Made by a program: the position numbers and the translations under genes | Shown here: piece after piece, positions 17,642 to 26,790 of the stretch | Layout of the letters: every line of letters begins with the position of its first letter | Numbering within the stretch: position 1 is the first letter of the stretch | The notes under the pieces: model-generated | The model's database searches: none | What the model was told of the DNA's origin: nothing | What the model saw: only the letters and a program-made list of their open reading frames with translations | NCBI GenBank assembly: GCA_964386975.1 | Contig: CAYLUS010000006.1 | Coordinates: 9,999-73,998, forward strand | Reading direction: 5' to 3' | Length of the DNA: 64,000 bases | Source: UBA6136 sp964386975 | Lineage (GTDB): Bacteria > Pseudomonadota > Gammaproteobacteria > Methylococcales > Methylococcaceae

Positions 17642-18418
17642 CTAATGGAGAACGGTTCCGATGCGACTGAAGGAGACCCCGGGCTTGCCCGAATCCCAAC
17701 TCATCCAGATGAAAAAGGCCCGGCCCACCAGATTGGCCTCCGGCACCGTCCCCCAGAAACGACTGTCATTGCTGTTGTCGCGATTATCACCCATCACGAA
17801 GTACTGACCTTCGGGCACCGTGAACTCCCCTTCGCGTAAAGCCGGCTCGTCCATGCGGACCAGGATGTCGTGCGTCACGGGCCCCAGTTCCTCGCTGGCG
17901 AGGGTCTCACCCAGGTACTCTCCTGCCTGCGTGCCGCCCGAGTAGAGCCCTAGCGGGGTCCGTTTCACAGGCACGCCGTTGAGGAAGATCTGCTTGTGAA
18001 AATAGCCAATCCGATCACCCGGCAACCCGATCACGCGCTTGATGTAATCCATTGTCGGGTCCTTCGGATAGCGGAACACGACAATATCGCCGCGTTCTGG
18101 AGCGCCATTCTCGATCACCTTGGTGTTGAGGACCGGCAACCGAACACCGTAGGCAAACTTATTGACCAAAATAAAGTCCCCGACCAGCAGGGTGGGCATC
18201 ATCGAACCGGAGGGGATCCTGAAGGGTTCGAACAGAAATGACCTGAGAACCAGAACCAGCAGTACGACCGGAAAGAAGGAGCGCGCATATTCGACGGGCC
18301 ACGGCAGGGGTTGCTCCGGTATCCTGGGTTGGCCGCGTTCGATGAGGGCCCAGATTCCCGAGATGACACCCGTGACGAAGGTGGCAACAACCAGAAAGAA
18401 AGAAAAATCGTAATCCAT
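17642..18418 (-). CDS. lepB: Signal peptidase I
   Basis: 258 aa. Two N-terminal membrane helices (about 6-24 and 47-63) precede the catalytic part. Nucleophile Ser72 lies in PSGSMMPTLL and general base Lys127 in DYIKRVIGLPGD. The third box, FVMGDNRDNSNDSRFWG, is near 208-224. It removes signal peptides from secreted proteins on the periplasmic face. It is placed between lepA (3 nt) and rnc, the standard order. Confidence 0.97.
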   Translation of the reverse strand: MDYDFSFFLVVATFVTGVISGIWALIERGQPRIPEQPLPWPVEYARSFFPVVLLVLVLRSFLFEPFRIPSGSMMPTLLVGDFILVNKFAYGVRLPVLNTKVIENGAPERGDIVVFRYPKDPTMDYIKRVIGLPGDRIGYFHKQIFLNGVPVKRTPLGLYSGGTQAGEYLGETLASEELGPVTHDILVRMDEPALREGEFTVPEGQYFVMGDNRDNSNDSRFWGTVPEANLVGRAFFIWMSWDSGKPGVSFSRIGTVLH

Positions 18419-18421
18419 GCT

Positions 18422-20224
18422 TCAGTCCTTGTTGACGCGCAACACCGCGAGGAAGGCCTCCTGCGGAATATCGATCTTGCCGACCTGCTTCATGCGCTTC
18501 TTACCGGCCTTCTGTTTCTCCAACAACTTCTTCTTGCGGGTGATATCCCCGCCATAACATTTCGCGAGTACATTCTTGCGCATGGCCTTGACGGTCGAGC
18601 GCGCAATGATCTTCGAGCCAATGGCCGCCTGAATGGCCACTTCGTACATCTGCCTTGGAATCAGGTCCTTCATTTTTTCGACCAGATCCCGCCCACGAGT
18701 CTGACTGATGTCCCGGTGCACGATCAGTGAGAGCGCATCCACCCGCTCGGCATTGATGAGGATGTCGAGCTTCACCAGCGGCGCCGCCTGGAAGCGCAGG
18801 AATTCGTAGTCAAATGAGGCGAACCCCCTGGAAACCGACTTTAAACGATCGAAGAAATCCAGCACCACTTCGCTCAGTGGAATTTCAAAACTCACCGAAA
18901 CCTGACCCCCCATATAGGCCATGCGCTTCTGGACACCGCGCTTTTCGATACACAGGGTCATGACATTACCGAGGTAATCCTGCGGCACGAGGATATTGGC
19001 CTCGATAATCGGTTCACGGATTTCAAGAACATCATTGGGGGCCGGAAGCTCGGAGGGATTGTCAATTTCAACCGTCGTCTGATCGGTCCTGACGACCTCG
19101 TAAACCACGGTGGGTGCCGTGGTGATCAGATCCAGATCGTATTCCCGCTCCAGACGCTCCTGAATGATTTCCATATGCAGCATGCCCAGGAAGCCGCAAC
19201 GGAATCCGAAGCCCAGCGCCTGCGAGGTCTCCGGCTCATACTGAAGCGCCGCATCATTCAGGTGCAGCTTGTTGAGCGCTTCGCGAAGGTCCTCGTAATC
19301 ATCCGATTCAACCGGATAGAGCCCGGCAAAGACCCGCGGCTGCACCTTCTGAAATCCGGGCAGCGGCCCCTGGCAGGGCTGATCCTGAGCGGTGATGGTG
19401 TCGCCGACGGGGGCCCCGAAGATGTCCTTGATGCCGGCCACGACAAAGCCGACCTCGCCGGTCAGGAGTCGCTCCTTGTTGAGGGACTTCGGGGTGAACA
19501 CCCCCAGTTTCTCGGCCAGATAGGACTTGCCGGTCGACATGATCAGGATCTTTTGCTTGCGGTGAATCGAGCCATTGACGACCCGCACCAGCGAGACCAC
19601 GCCCAGATAATTATCAAACCAGGAGTCGATGATCAGGGCCTGCAAAGGCGCGTCCGGGTCCCCCTTGGGTGCCGGTACCTTCTCCACCAGCTGTTCCAAA
19701 AGATCATCCACACCCAGCCCGGTCTTGGCACTGATCCGCAGCGCCTCATCGGCGGGAACTCCGATGATCTCCTCGATTTCGCTCAAAACCCGATCTGGCT
19801 CGGCAGAGGGGAGATCAATCTTGTTCAGGACCGGAATGACCTCGAGGCCCTGTTCGATCGCGGTATAGCAATTGGCCACACTCTGGGCTTCGACCCCTTG
19901 CGCAGCATCCACGACCAGCAAGGCCCCCTCACAGGCCGCCAATGACCGTGAGACTTCATAGGAGAAGTCGACATGGCCTGGGGTATCAATCAGGTTAAGC
20001 TGGTAGGTTTCGCCATTTTTGGACTTGAAATCCAGGCTCACACTCTGGGCCTTGATGGTGATCCCGCGCTCGCGCTCGATATCCATCGAGTCAAGCACTT
20101 GCGCGGACATTTCACGCTCGCTCAGTCCCCCGCAGGTCTGAATGAAACGGTCGGCCAGCGTCGATTTTCCATGATCGATATGGGCAATGATGGAAAAGTT
20201 GCGAATGTGCGTTTGATCGGTCAC
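18422..20224 (-). CDS. lepA: Elongation factor 4 (LepA)
   Basis: 600 aa, family length. Translation GTPase with P-loop AHIDHGKST (14-22), G3 DTPGHVDFSYEVSR and G4 NKIDLP. EF-G-like domains II, III and V follow, and the LepA-specific C-terminal domain ends with MYEVAIQAAIGSKIIAR, YGGDITRKKKLLEKQKAGKKRMK. It acts on ribosomes during initiation or stalled elongation. It lies 3 nt downstream of mucD and 3 nt upstream of lepB. Confidence 0.98.
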   Translation of the reverse strand: MTDQTHIRNFSIIAHIDHGKSTLADRFIQTCGGLSEREMSAQVLDSMDIERERGITIKAQSVSLDFKSKNGETYQLNLIDTPGHVDFSYEVSRSLAACEGALLVVDAAQGVEAQSVANCYTAIEQGLEVIPVLNKIDLPSAEPDRVLSEIEEIIGVPADEALRISAKTGLGVDDLLEQLVEKVPAPKGDPDAPLQALIIDSWFDNYLGVVSLVRVVNGSIHRKQKILIMSTGKSYLAEKLGVFTPKSLNKERLLTGEVGFVVAGIKDIFGAPVGDTITAQDQPCQGPLPGFQKVQPRVFAGLYPVESDDYEDLREALNKLHLNDAALQYEPETSQALGFGFRCGFLGMLHMEIIQERLEREYDLDLITTAPTVVYEVVRTDQTTVEIDNPSELPAPNDVLEIREPIIEANILVPQDYLGNVMTLCIEKRGVQKRMAYMGGQVSVSFEIPLSEVVLDFFDRLKSVSRGFASFDYEFLRFQAAPLVKLDILINAERVDALSLIVHRDISQTRGRDLVEKMKDLIPRQMYEVAIQAAIGSKIIARSTVKAMRKNVLAKCYGGDITRKKKLLEKQKAGKKRMKQVGKIDIPQEAFLAVLRVNKD

Positions 20225-20227
20225 GGA

Positions 20228-21715
20228 TCAGTCCTTGAGCTTCAGCGGGATGAATTGGGTACCGCCACGACGCTGGACCAACAGAGCAATCGTCTTGCCT
20301 GCCGGGAGCCCCTTGATGATGTCCTCGAACTGGCGGGCATCCTTGATGGTCTGGTCCTGGATTCGCAAGATCAAATCACCCGGCCGGATTCCGGCCTCTG
20401 CCGCTGGGCCTGCCTTGACAGCCACAATCAGCGCGCCACCTGTCTTGGGCAACTCCAACTCCTTGCGCTGGGCTTCGGTGGGATCATTCACCTGCACACC
20501 CAGTCGCTCGAGCTTGGCGCCCAGCGCGGGATCATCCGACTCGCCCTTCGGCTTACCAGGGCTTTCTTCATCGGGCAACTGTCCAATCTTGACCGGCATA
20601 TCCAGACTCTTGCCCTGGCGCAGGACCTTGAGGGTTGCCGTCTCGCCGATCTTGGTTGCGCCGACCAGCGGGGGCAATGCCGACGAGGTGGAAATTTCCT
20701 TGCCATTGAAGGATTCGATGATATCGCCGATCTGGAGACCTGCCGCTTCTGCAGGGCCCTTGGGAAGGATCTTGGCGACCAGCGCCCCTTGCGGCTTTTT
20801 CATGCCAAAGGATTCGGCCAATTCACGGGTCACATCCTGAATCTGGACACCCAGCCAGCCTCTGGAGACCTTGCCATTCGCCTTGAGCTGCTCGACCACC
20901 TGAATGGCAACATCAATGGGAATCGCAAACGACAGGCCCATGAAGCCCCCCGTTCGACTGTAAATCTGGGAGTTGACGCCAATCACCTGACCCTCGAGAT
21001 TGAACAAGGGGCCACCGGAATTACCCGGATTGATGGCAACATCCGTCTGGATAAAGGGCACATAGTTGTCGCTCGGGAGGCTTCGTCCCTTGGCACTGAC
21101 AATGCCGGCCGTTGCCGAATGATCAAACCCGAAAGGCGATCCAATCGCCAGCACCCACTCCCCGACCTTGAGGTTTTCAGCGGATCCGATCCGGACCACG
21201 GGTAGATTTTGGGCCTCCACCTTGAGTAAGGCAATGTCACTGCGCTTGTCCGAACCGATGATCTTTGCGACCAGTTCACGGCGATCCTGGAGTTTGACGA
21301 TGACTTCCTCGGCATCACGGACTACATGGTGGTTGGTGACGATATAGCCATCTTGCGAGAGGATAAAACCGGAACCGAGCGACTTGGCCTCACCTGGCTC
21401 AGACGGCGGGGCACCCGGGACCCCTCCAGGAGGCGCCCCCGGTAGTCCGGGCATCCCCGGAACCGCACCGCCAAAATAGCGTTTCAAGAGTTCATCCAGC
21501 GGCATGCCCTCAGGGATCTGCAGACCCTCAGGGCCATTCGGTCCGGCTTCCGGCGCCGGGGCTTTTTGTGTGGTACTGATATTGACCACCGCTGCATTGT
21601 TCTGCTCAACCAAGCCGGTGAAATCAGGCAATTGGGCCATGACCTGCTCGGTCAGAAGATAAAGGACCAGCGTTGCAACGGTCCGCAGCCAGCTGAATTT
21701 TCTCATGGAGGTCAT
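20228..21715 (-). CDS. mucD: Periplasmic serine protease MucD/DegP family
   Basis: 495 aa. A signal peptide-like N-terminus ends near AQ28. A Pro/Gly-rich linker (about 82-105) precedes the trypsin-like domain with His130 (TNHHVV), Asp160 (SDIALLK) and Ser233 (NPGNSGGPL). Two PDZ domains follow (RGWLGVQIQDV, and the C-terminal RPGDLILRIQDQ). It degrades misfolded envelope proteins. Its place after rseB in the rpoE operon is the Pseudomonas mucD arrangement. Start ATG 21715 or ATG 21706 are equally possible. Confidence 0.93.
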   Translation of the reverse strand: MTSMRKFSWLRTVATLVLYLLTEQVMAQLPDFTGLVEQNNAAVVNISTTQKAPAPEAGPNGPEGLQIPEGMPLDELLKRYFGGAVPGMPGLPGAPPGGVPGAPPSEPGEAKSLGSGFILSQDGYIVTNHHVVRDAEEVIVKLQDRRELVAKIIGSDKRSDIALLKVEAQNLPVVRIGSAENLKVGEWVLAIGSPFGFDHSATAGIVSAKGRSLPSDNYVPFIQTDVAINPGNSGGPLFNLEGQVIGVNSQIYSRTGGFMGLSFAIPIDVAIQVVEQLKANGKVSRGWLGVQIQDVTRELAESFGMKKPQGALVAKILPKGPAEAAGLQIGDIIESFNGKEISTSSALPPLVGATKIGETATLKVLRQGKSLDMPVKIGQLPDEESPGKPKGESDDPALGAKLERLGVQVNDPTEAQRKELELPKTGGALIVAVKAGPAAEAGIRPGDLILRIQDQTIKDARQFEDIIKGLPAGKTIALLVQRRGGTQFIPLKLKD

Positions 21716-21840
21716 CGTATTTTGGATTGTGCGGTGGGGGGGTTCAGGGCGCTCCGGTCCTAATCGCCCTTGGGAAAACGCCCGCTGTCAGAAAGAATGG
21801 AAATTAACAGGGGTCATTGGGGACCCGTCAAAAGGCCGGT

Positions 21841-22833
21841 TCAAGGCTGTGACCGGACCTTCTCTTCAAGACCCTTGGCGATCAGTTGAACTGTCTTAAC
21901 TGGCACTTCACCCATGACGGTCACGAGATGACCTTTGCGTGTCTCGGTCGCCACGTTGACCGCGCCGATGCGTCGCGTACCACTCGCCGCGCTGGCACCT
22001 TGCTCCTCGATATAAACCGAAACCGACGAGAAGCCGTCGCTTAACAGGAGCTGCTCGACCGTCTGCCCCGTGGTCGGTCTCTCAAACACGGAATAGGAGA
22101 CAATCTGAAACCCCTCGGGGACCTGTTTCAACGTCCATTTGAACGCCTCGAGAGGCTGAGTTTCGCGGTGACTGATTTGGGTGATCGAAGCCCCGGGGTG
22201 ACTGCTAGGCTCGAGATCTTTTTCCAGCACCGTGTCTTTGGTATTGATGCTGGTGAATACCATCTGTTCGACAGATTGCCCCTCTTCGTTAAGGACGTCG
22301 AACTTAAGGGGGAGATGGGTCTGAGTATCAATCCACAAGAGACGGGTGTAGCGGAAGCCATCCCGAGGCTCAAGCGCAACCACCTGTGTCATCTGACCCG
22401 CCACATACTCCTGGCCGCGCAGATTGATGCGGTAGAACCGTTCGAGCGTTGCAGGGTCTTCCGGCAGATTGATCAGCACCGAATGGCTTGACGGCTTGGT
22501 ATCAACAAACACTTGGCGACTGTCGCTGGAATAGCGAGAGACGTTGGTCCCAGCACGAACCACTTCCCGCAACGGGCTGTTGACCGAAATCAATCGCTCG
22601 AATTCCTGGCCATCGACGACTTTGTGATAGAGCCTGAAACTATCCACTTGCTGGTCCTTGAGGTAGGACACGCTGCCTTGGTAGTCACGGCTCACCGCCG
22701 CCGTTCGCATTTCGATCAGCCACTGCACACCGCTGTCGGTTTCTGCAGCAACGCCTGTAGAGGGCGCAAGCCCAACCCACAACAAGAGCCCTGCGAGAGA
22801 ACTCTTGAAGTAGTTTAAGTGAGAACTAGCCAA
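21841..22833 (-). CDS. rseB: Sigma-E regulator RseB/MucB
   Basis: 330 aa with a signal peptide (hydrophobic about 11-28, GVAAE). The MucB/RseB N-terminal domain (MRTAAVSRDYQGSVSYLKDQQVDSFRLYH) and the C-terminal domain (AFKWTLKQVPEGF, LLLSDGFSSVSVYIEEQ) are recognisable. RseB binds RseA in the periplasm and shields it from proteolysis, and it senses lipopolysaccharide. The start is TTG at 22833 with a GGAG ribosome site 6 nt upstream. No ATG occurs before residue 47, which would lose the signal peptide. A 125 nt gap separates it from mucD. Confidence 0.9.
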   Translation of the reverse strand: MASSHLNYFKSSLAGLLLWVGLAPSTGVAAETDSGVQWLIEMRTAAVSRDYQGSVSYLKDQQVDSFRLYHKVVDGQEFERLISVNSPLREVVRAGTNVSRYSSDSRQVFVDTKPSSHSVLINLPEDPATLERFYRINLRGQEYVAGQMTQVVALEPRDGFRYTRLLWIDTQTHLPLKFDVLNEEGQSVEQMVFTSINTKDTVLEKDLEPSSHPGASITQISHRETQPLEAFKWTLKQVPEGFQIVSYSVFERPTTGQTVEQLLLSDGFSSVSVYIEEQGASAASGTRRIGAVNVATETRKGHLVTVMGEVPVKTVQLIAKGLEEKVRSQP

Positions 22834-22848
22834 AACGCTCCAGGTGAA

Positions 22849-23367
22849 TCAGCGTGATACGGGGACACTCACAAGTCGGACTGAGGGCAGAACACCCTGC
22901 GATCCTGACAAGTAGCTCGATTCGTTATGAAGGGTCAGGTACTCGCGAAGATCCGGCTCCATCGACGCCTTCATCACCGGACTGGTGAGGTTGACCTGAG
23001 CCAGCATCTCGCCGGCCCGATCTGGGCTGTACTGACCGACCGAACGTCCCACCAGTACCGCCAGTACCGCCATTGAGGCAGCCAGGGCAAAGGTTGCGAT
23101 TTTCTCTCGGTAATGCCGACGCACAGCTCTCGGCGCCAGAACCACCGGTTCATCCTGAATCGCGGACTGGACCTTTGAGAGGAAGTCGCAGTCCGTGATC
23201 ACCGGCCGCTTACCGCGGAGGTATTCTCTGGCCACGGCCATCCGGTGGTACTGGCGCGCCAGTGCCGGATCGCGACTCATCTCCTGATAAAGGGAGATCG
23301 CATCACCCTCACCCAGCTCTGAATCCATCAAAGCACTCAGTTTTTCAAATTTACTGTCAGTCGTCAT
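22849..23367 (-). CDS. rseA: Anti-sigma-E factor RseA/MucA
   Basis: 172 aa. The start ATG 23367 (MTTDSKFEKLSALMDSELGE) lies 8 nt after the rpoE stop. An upstream extension inside rpoE is not conserved. The cytoplasmic N-terminal domain, about 1-85, binds sigma-E (LSALMDSELGEGDA, YHRMAVAREYLRG). A single membrane helix at about 97-115 (IATFALAASMAVLAVLVG) and a periplasmic C-terminal domain follow. Proteolysis by a DegS-type protease and then RseP, also in this window, would release sigma-E. Confidence 0.92.
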   Translation of the reverse strand: MTTDSKFEKLSALMDSELGEGDAISLYQEMSRDPALARQYHRMAVAREYLRGKRPVITDCDFLSKVQSAIQDEPVVLAPRAVRRHYREKIATFALAASMAVLAVLVGRSVGQYSPDRAGEMLAQVNLTSPVMKASMEPDLREYLTLHNESSYLSGSQGVLPSVRLVSVPVSR

Positions 23368-23375
23368 AGTCGTAT

Positions 23376-23948
23376 CTACCGTATTAAAGGTTCGAGACGT
23401 TTGTCGATAGCCTCTCGCGCCCTGAAGATGCGCGATCGGACGGTGCCGACAGGGCACCCCATAACCTGAGCGATTTCCTCATAACTCAAACCTTCAAACT
23501 CTCTGAGTGTGATGGCCGAGCGAAGTTCCTCAGGCAAATGGTCCAACGCATCTTGGATGACTTCCGCGATTTCGTCGGTCAGCACATGGCCTTCAGGTGT
23601 CTCGTAAGATCTTAGACGTGTCCCGGACTCAAATTGTTCCGCATCCTCGATTTCAATTTCATCATCCGAGGGTCTGCGGCTCCTCATTGAGAGGTAATTC
23701 TTGGCCGTATTGATCGCAATCCGATACAGCCAGGTGTAAAACGCACTCTCTCCACGGAACCCAGGCAACGCCCGGTAGGCCTTGATGAACGTCTCCTGAG
23801 CGACATCCATGGCCTCGTGGTGATCCTTCACATAGCGATTGATCAGCTGGGCGATCTTGTACTGGTATTTGATGACCAGCGCATCGAATGCTTTCTTGTC
23901 GCCGCGCTGAACGCGTCTGACCAGCTCTTCATCTAATTCTTCGCCCAT
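23376..23948 (-). CDS. rpoE: RNA polymerase sigma factor RpoE/AlgU
   Basis: 190 aa ECF sigma factor. Region 2 contains VIKYQYKIAQLINRYV and AMDVAQETFIKAYRALPGF, and region 4 LPEELRSAITLREFEGLSYEEIAQVMGCPVGTVRSRIFRAREAID split around its helix-turn-helix. It directs the envelope stress response. It heads the rpoE-rseA-rseB-mucD group. A sigma-70-type promoter is visible about 130 nt upstream, and no GAACTT-type sigma-E promoter was found next to it. Confidence 0.97.
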   Translation of the reverse strand: MGEELDEELVRRVQRGDKKAFDALVIKYQYKIAQLINRYVKDHHEAMDVAQETFIKAYRALPGFRGESAFYTWLYRIAINTAKNYLSMRSRRPSDDEIEIEDAEQFESGTRLRSYETPEGHVLTDEIAEVIQDALDHLPEELRSAITLREFEGLSYEEIAQVMGCPVGTVRSRIFRAREAIDKRLEPLIR

Positions 23949-24076
23949 GGCGGAGATTCCCTGGCTTTCAGTGGACTCGAGGTAAGACCTTTTCGCTAGT
24001 GGTCGGCGTCGGATTCGTCAACGGTGTAGCCGTCATTCTCAAATCAGTCGATCGCACCCATGCGTCTGGACTGCCC

Positions 24077-24105
24077 ATTATGCGGACTTAATCGGTTCTG
24101 TTCAA
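24077..24105 (-). promoter_or_regulatory. Putative sigma-70 promoter of rpoE
   Basis: On the minus strand, TTGAAC (24105-24100) and CATAAT (24082-24077) are separated by exactly 17 nt. Each is one or two bases from consensus. Transcription would start near 24070, about 120 nt before the rpoE ATG. Confidence 0.6.
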
Positions 24106-24124
24106 CGCCCCAGTCAACCGCTCC

Positions 24125-24153
24125 TTAAGTGGAAATGGTTCACCCGCCATAAT
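24125..24153 (+). promoter_or_regulatory. Putative promoter of nadB
   Basis: TTAAGT (24125-24130) and CATAAT (24148-24153) have a 17 nt spacer. The -10 box is good and the -35 box weak. Transcription would begin about 30 nt before the nadB ATG. No clear ribosome-binding site precedes the ATG. Confidence 0.45.
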
Positions 24154-24192
24154 TCAAGTACGATTTATTCTTCCTTTTGATCGCCCACTCCC

Positions 24193-25800
24193 ATGAAATC
24201 CAGCTGGTTCGACGTCCTCATTATTGGTAGCGGTGCGGCAGGCCTCAGTCTTGCGCTGCGGATCGCCGATCATGCGCGTGTCGGGGTAGTCTCAAAATCC
24301 CAGCTCAAGGAATCCAATACCCTCTATGCGCAGGGCGGGATCTCCGCGGTACTGGATGCCGAGGATTCGATTGAGTCCCACATTCAGGATACCCTGGAGG
24401 CCGGGGCCGGCTTGTGCGATCCGGACATCGTTCGGCTGGTCGTCTCTCAGGGCAAGGCCTGTATCGAATGGCTACTTGAGCAGGGGGTTGCCTTTACCGA
24501 GATCGAGACCCGCGAAGGCGGCCATCAGCTGCATCTGACCCGCGAGGGCGGTCATACCCACCGCCGCGTGGTGCACGCCGCCGATGCCACCGGACGCGCG
24601 ATTGAGACCTCGCTGGAAGCCCGGGTGCTCCAACACCCCAACATCGAACTGCTGGAATATCACATCGCCATCGACCTGATTACGGCCGGGCGGATGGGCG
24701 CTCAGGGCGATGGCGTTCTCGGCGCTTACGTCCTCGATCAAAACAGCCAGAACGTCCGCACGCTTCGCGCCCGGCATGTGATTCTCGCCTCAGGGGGCGC
24801 CAGCAAGGTTTACCTCTATACCAGCAACCCCGACATTGCGACCGGTGACGGCATCGCGATGGCATGGCGCGCCGGTGCCCGGGTTGCCAACATGGAGTTC
24901 ATCCAGTTCCACCCAACCTGTCTCTACCATCCACATGCCCGCTCGTTTCTGATCTCCGAGGCCATTCGTGGTGAGGGCGGCACATTGATTCTCGCCGATG
25001 GCACCCGATTCATGCCGAAATTCGACCCAAGAGGCGAACTCGCTCCAAGAGACATCGTCGCCCGAGCGATTGATCATGAAATGAAACGTCTCGGTGCCGA
25101 CTGCGTGTTCCTGGATATTTCTCACCGTCCCGCCGACTTCATTCAGGCGCACTTTCCGACGATCTATACCCGCTGCCTGGAACTTGGCATCGACATCACC
25201 CGGGACCCCATTCCGGTGGTTCCGGCGGCACACTACACCTGTGGTGGCATCCTCACCGATGCCCATGCCAATACCAACGTGCCGGGCCTTATGGCCATCG
25301 GCGAGGCTGCCTGTACCGGCCTGCACGGCGCAAACCGGATGGCAAGCAACTCCCTGCTGGAATGTCTGGTGTTTGCCAAGCAGGCTGCTGAGCATATCCT
25401 GAGTACTCTGGACCAAAGACCGGTGCCCGCCGAACTTCCGGAGTGGGATGAGTCACAGGTCACGGATTCTGATGAAGAGGTTGTGGTCGCTCACAACTGG
25501 GACGAAATTCGCCGCTTCATGTGGGATTATGTAGGCATCGTCCGAACGGACAAGCGTTTGCAGCGGGCGCTTCGACGCATCGAACTGCTCAAGCAGGAAA
25601 TACAGGACTATTACGGCAACTTCAGAGTCACCCATGACCTTCTGGAACTTCGGAATCTGGTCATTATTGCCGAGCTCATCATTCGCTCGGCGCTTCTGAG
25701 AAAGGAGAGCCGAGGCCTCCACTTCACCCTGGATTACCCCCAAAGCGATTTGAAAGCGTCGCCCAAGAACACCGTCCTTGATCCCCACTCACCCCCCTAG
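24193..25800 (+). CDS. nadB: L-aspartate oxidase
   Basis: 535 aa flavoprotein that oxidises L-aspartate to iminoaspartate in NAD synthesis. It has an N-terminal FAD dinucleotide motif (VLIIGSGAAGLSLAL, 8-22), the conserved TLYAQGGISAVLD, active-site segments HLTREGGHTHRRVVHAADATGRAIE and RDIVARAIDHEM, and PAAHYTCGGILTD. The C-terminal helical domain contains MWDYVGIVRTDKRL. nadB divergent from rpoE is the standard gammaproteobacterial arrangement. Confidence 0.97.
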   Translation: MKSSWFDVLIIGSGAAGLSLALRIADHARVGVVSKSQLKESNTLYAQGGISAVLDAEDSIESHIQDTLEAGAGLCDPDIVRLVVSQGKACIEWLLEQGVAFTEIETREGGHQLHLTREGGHTHRRVVHAADATGRAIETSLEARVLQHPNIELLEYHIAIDLITAGRMGAQGDGVLGAYVLDQNSQNVRTLRARHVILASGGASKVYLYTSNPDIATGDGIAMAWRAGARVANMEFIQFHPTCLYHPHARSFLISEAIRGEGGTLILADGTRFMPKFDPRGELAPRDIVARAIDHEMKRLGADCVFLDISHRPADFIQAHFPTIYTRCLELGIDITRDPIPVVPAAHYTCGGILTDAHANTNVPGLMAIGEAACTGLHGANRMASNSLLECLVFAKQAAEHILSTLDQRPVPAELPEWDESQVTDSDEEVVVAHNWDEIRRFMWDYVGIVRTDKRLQRALRRIELLKQEIQDYYGNFRVTHDLLELRNLVIIAELIIRSALLRKESRGLHFTLDYPQSDLKASPKNTVLDPHSPP

Positions 25801-25806
25801 GTGCGC

Positions 25807-26790
25807 ATGAAAGCGATTGCGATCGAGGGATCCGGCCCAGCGGCCCGCCTGGTCACCGCGCATCGACCGCGGCCTGTGCCAAAAGCGGATGAGGTGCTGA
25901 TCCAGGTCATGGCGGCGGGAGTCAATCGACCTGATCTTCTTCAACGCCAGGGGCTCTACCCTGCACCCTCTGGCGCCTCCGACATTCCGGGCCTTGAGGT
26001 TGCCGGCTGGGTGCGACAGACGGGAAACGAAGTCACCCGGCTCAGGCCAGGGGATCGGGTCTGTGCGCTTGTCAATGGGGGTGGCTACGCCGAATTTGTA
26101 ACCGCACCCAAGGACCAGTGCTTCGGTCTTCCTGATGGCCTCGGATTCCGGGAGGCTGCCGGCCTTCCAGAGGCGCTTTTCACGGTATTTGCCAATGTCT
26201 TTGAGATGGGCCGGCTTATCGCCGGAGAAACCCTGCTGATTCAGGGCGGCACCAGCGGTATTGGCCATCTGGCGATCCAGATGGCCCATCAGGCCGGCGC
26301 CCGCATCATTGCTACAGCCTCGACCGCCAAAAAGCTCGATGCCATTGACAGGCTGGGTGCCACACCCGTCAGTTACCGCGAGGCCGCGTTCAAGGACCGA
26401 CTTCAAGAGGCCGCAGGCCCGGGCGGCATTGATGTGATTCTGGACATGGTGGGCGCGCCCTACCTTGCCATGCATCTCGACCTTCTCAATCCCGGGGGGC
26501 GCCTCCTCCTTATCGCAGGGCAAGGCGGATTCAAGTCGGAAATCAACCTTCGCCGTATTCTGACCCGTCGGCTGACGGTGACCGGCTCAACCCTGAGATC
26601 GCGATCGCCGGAGTTCAAGGCGCATCTGGCCCAGGGTCTATTACAGCGGTTCTGGCCGCGGGTCGAAACCGGCGACATCAAGCCCCTGATTCACGCCGTT
26701 TTTCCCCTCGAGGAGGCTGAGCAGGCTCAGGCGTTCATGGCTTCCGGCCAGCACATAGGCAAAATCATTCTGGAGCCTGACCATGGTTAG
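25807..26790 (+). CDS. NAD(P)H-quinone oxidoreductase, PIG3 type
   Basis: 327 aa from ATG 25807. A GTG two codons earlier (25801) abuts the nadB stop and is also possible. It is a medium-chain (zinc-free) reductase: MKAIAIEGSGP, GVNRPDLLQRQGLYPAPSGAS and PGLEVAGWV are typical of the TP53I3/PIG3 branch. The nucleotide motif LIQGGTSGIGHLAIQMA (AxxGxxG type) is at about 140-156. It likely reduces quinones with NADPH. It is probably co-transcribed with nadB and overlaps the next gene by 8 nt. Confidence 0.87.
   Translation: MKAIAIEGSGPAARLVTAHRPRPVPKADEVLIQVMAAGVNRPDLLQRQGLYPAPSGASDIPGLEVAGWVRQTGNEVTRLRPGDRVCALVNGGGYAEFVTAPKDQCFGLPDGLGFREAAGLPEALFTVFANVFEMGRLIAGETLLIQGGTSGIGHLAIQMAHQAGARIIATASTAKKLDAIDRLGATPVSYREAAFKDRLQEAAGPGGIDVILDMVGAPYLAMHLDLLNPGGRLLLIAGQGGFKSEINLRRILTRRLTVTGSTLRSRSPEFKAHLAQGLLQRFWPRVETGDIKPLIHAVFPLEEAEQAQAFMASGQHIGKIILEPDHG

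Noticed and set aside
19175..21205. Long open frames on the plus strand (256 and 410 codons) opposite lepA and mucD
   Set aside because: They are antisense to two clearly conserved genes, have no family-like sequence and reflect GC-rich codon bias on the other strand.
23949..24192. Sigma-E-type autoregulatory promoter upstream of rpoE
   Set aside because: No GAACTT-type -35 box with a TCTGA-like -10 was found on the minus strand. Only a sigma-70-like promoter is visible.
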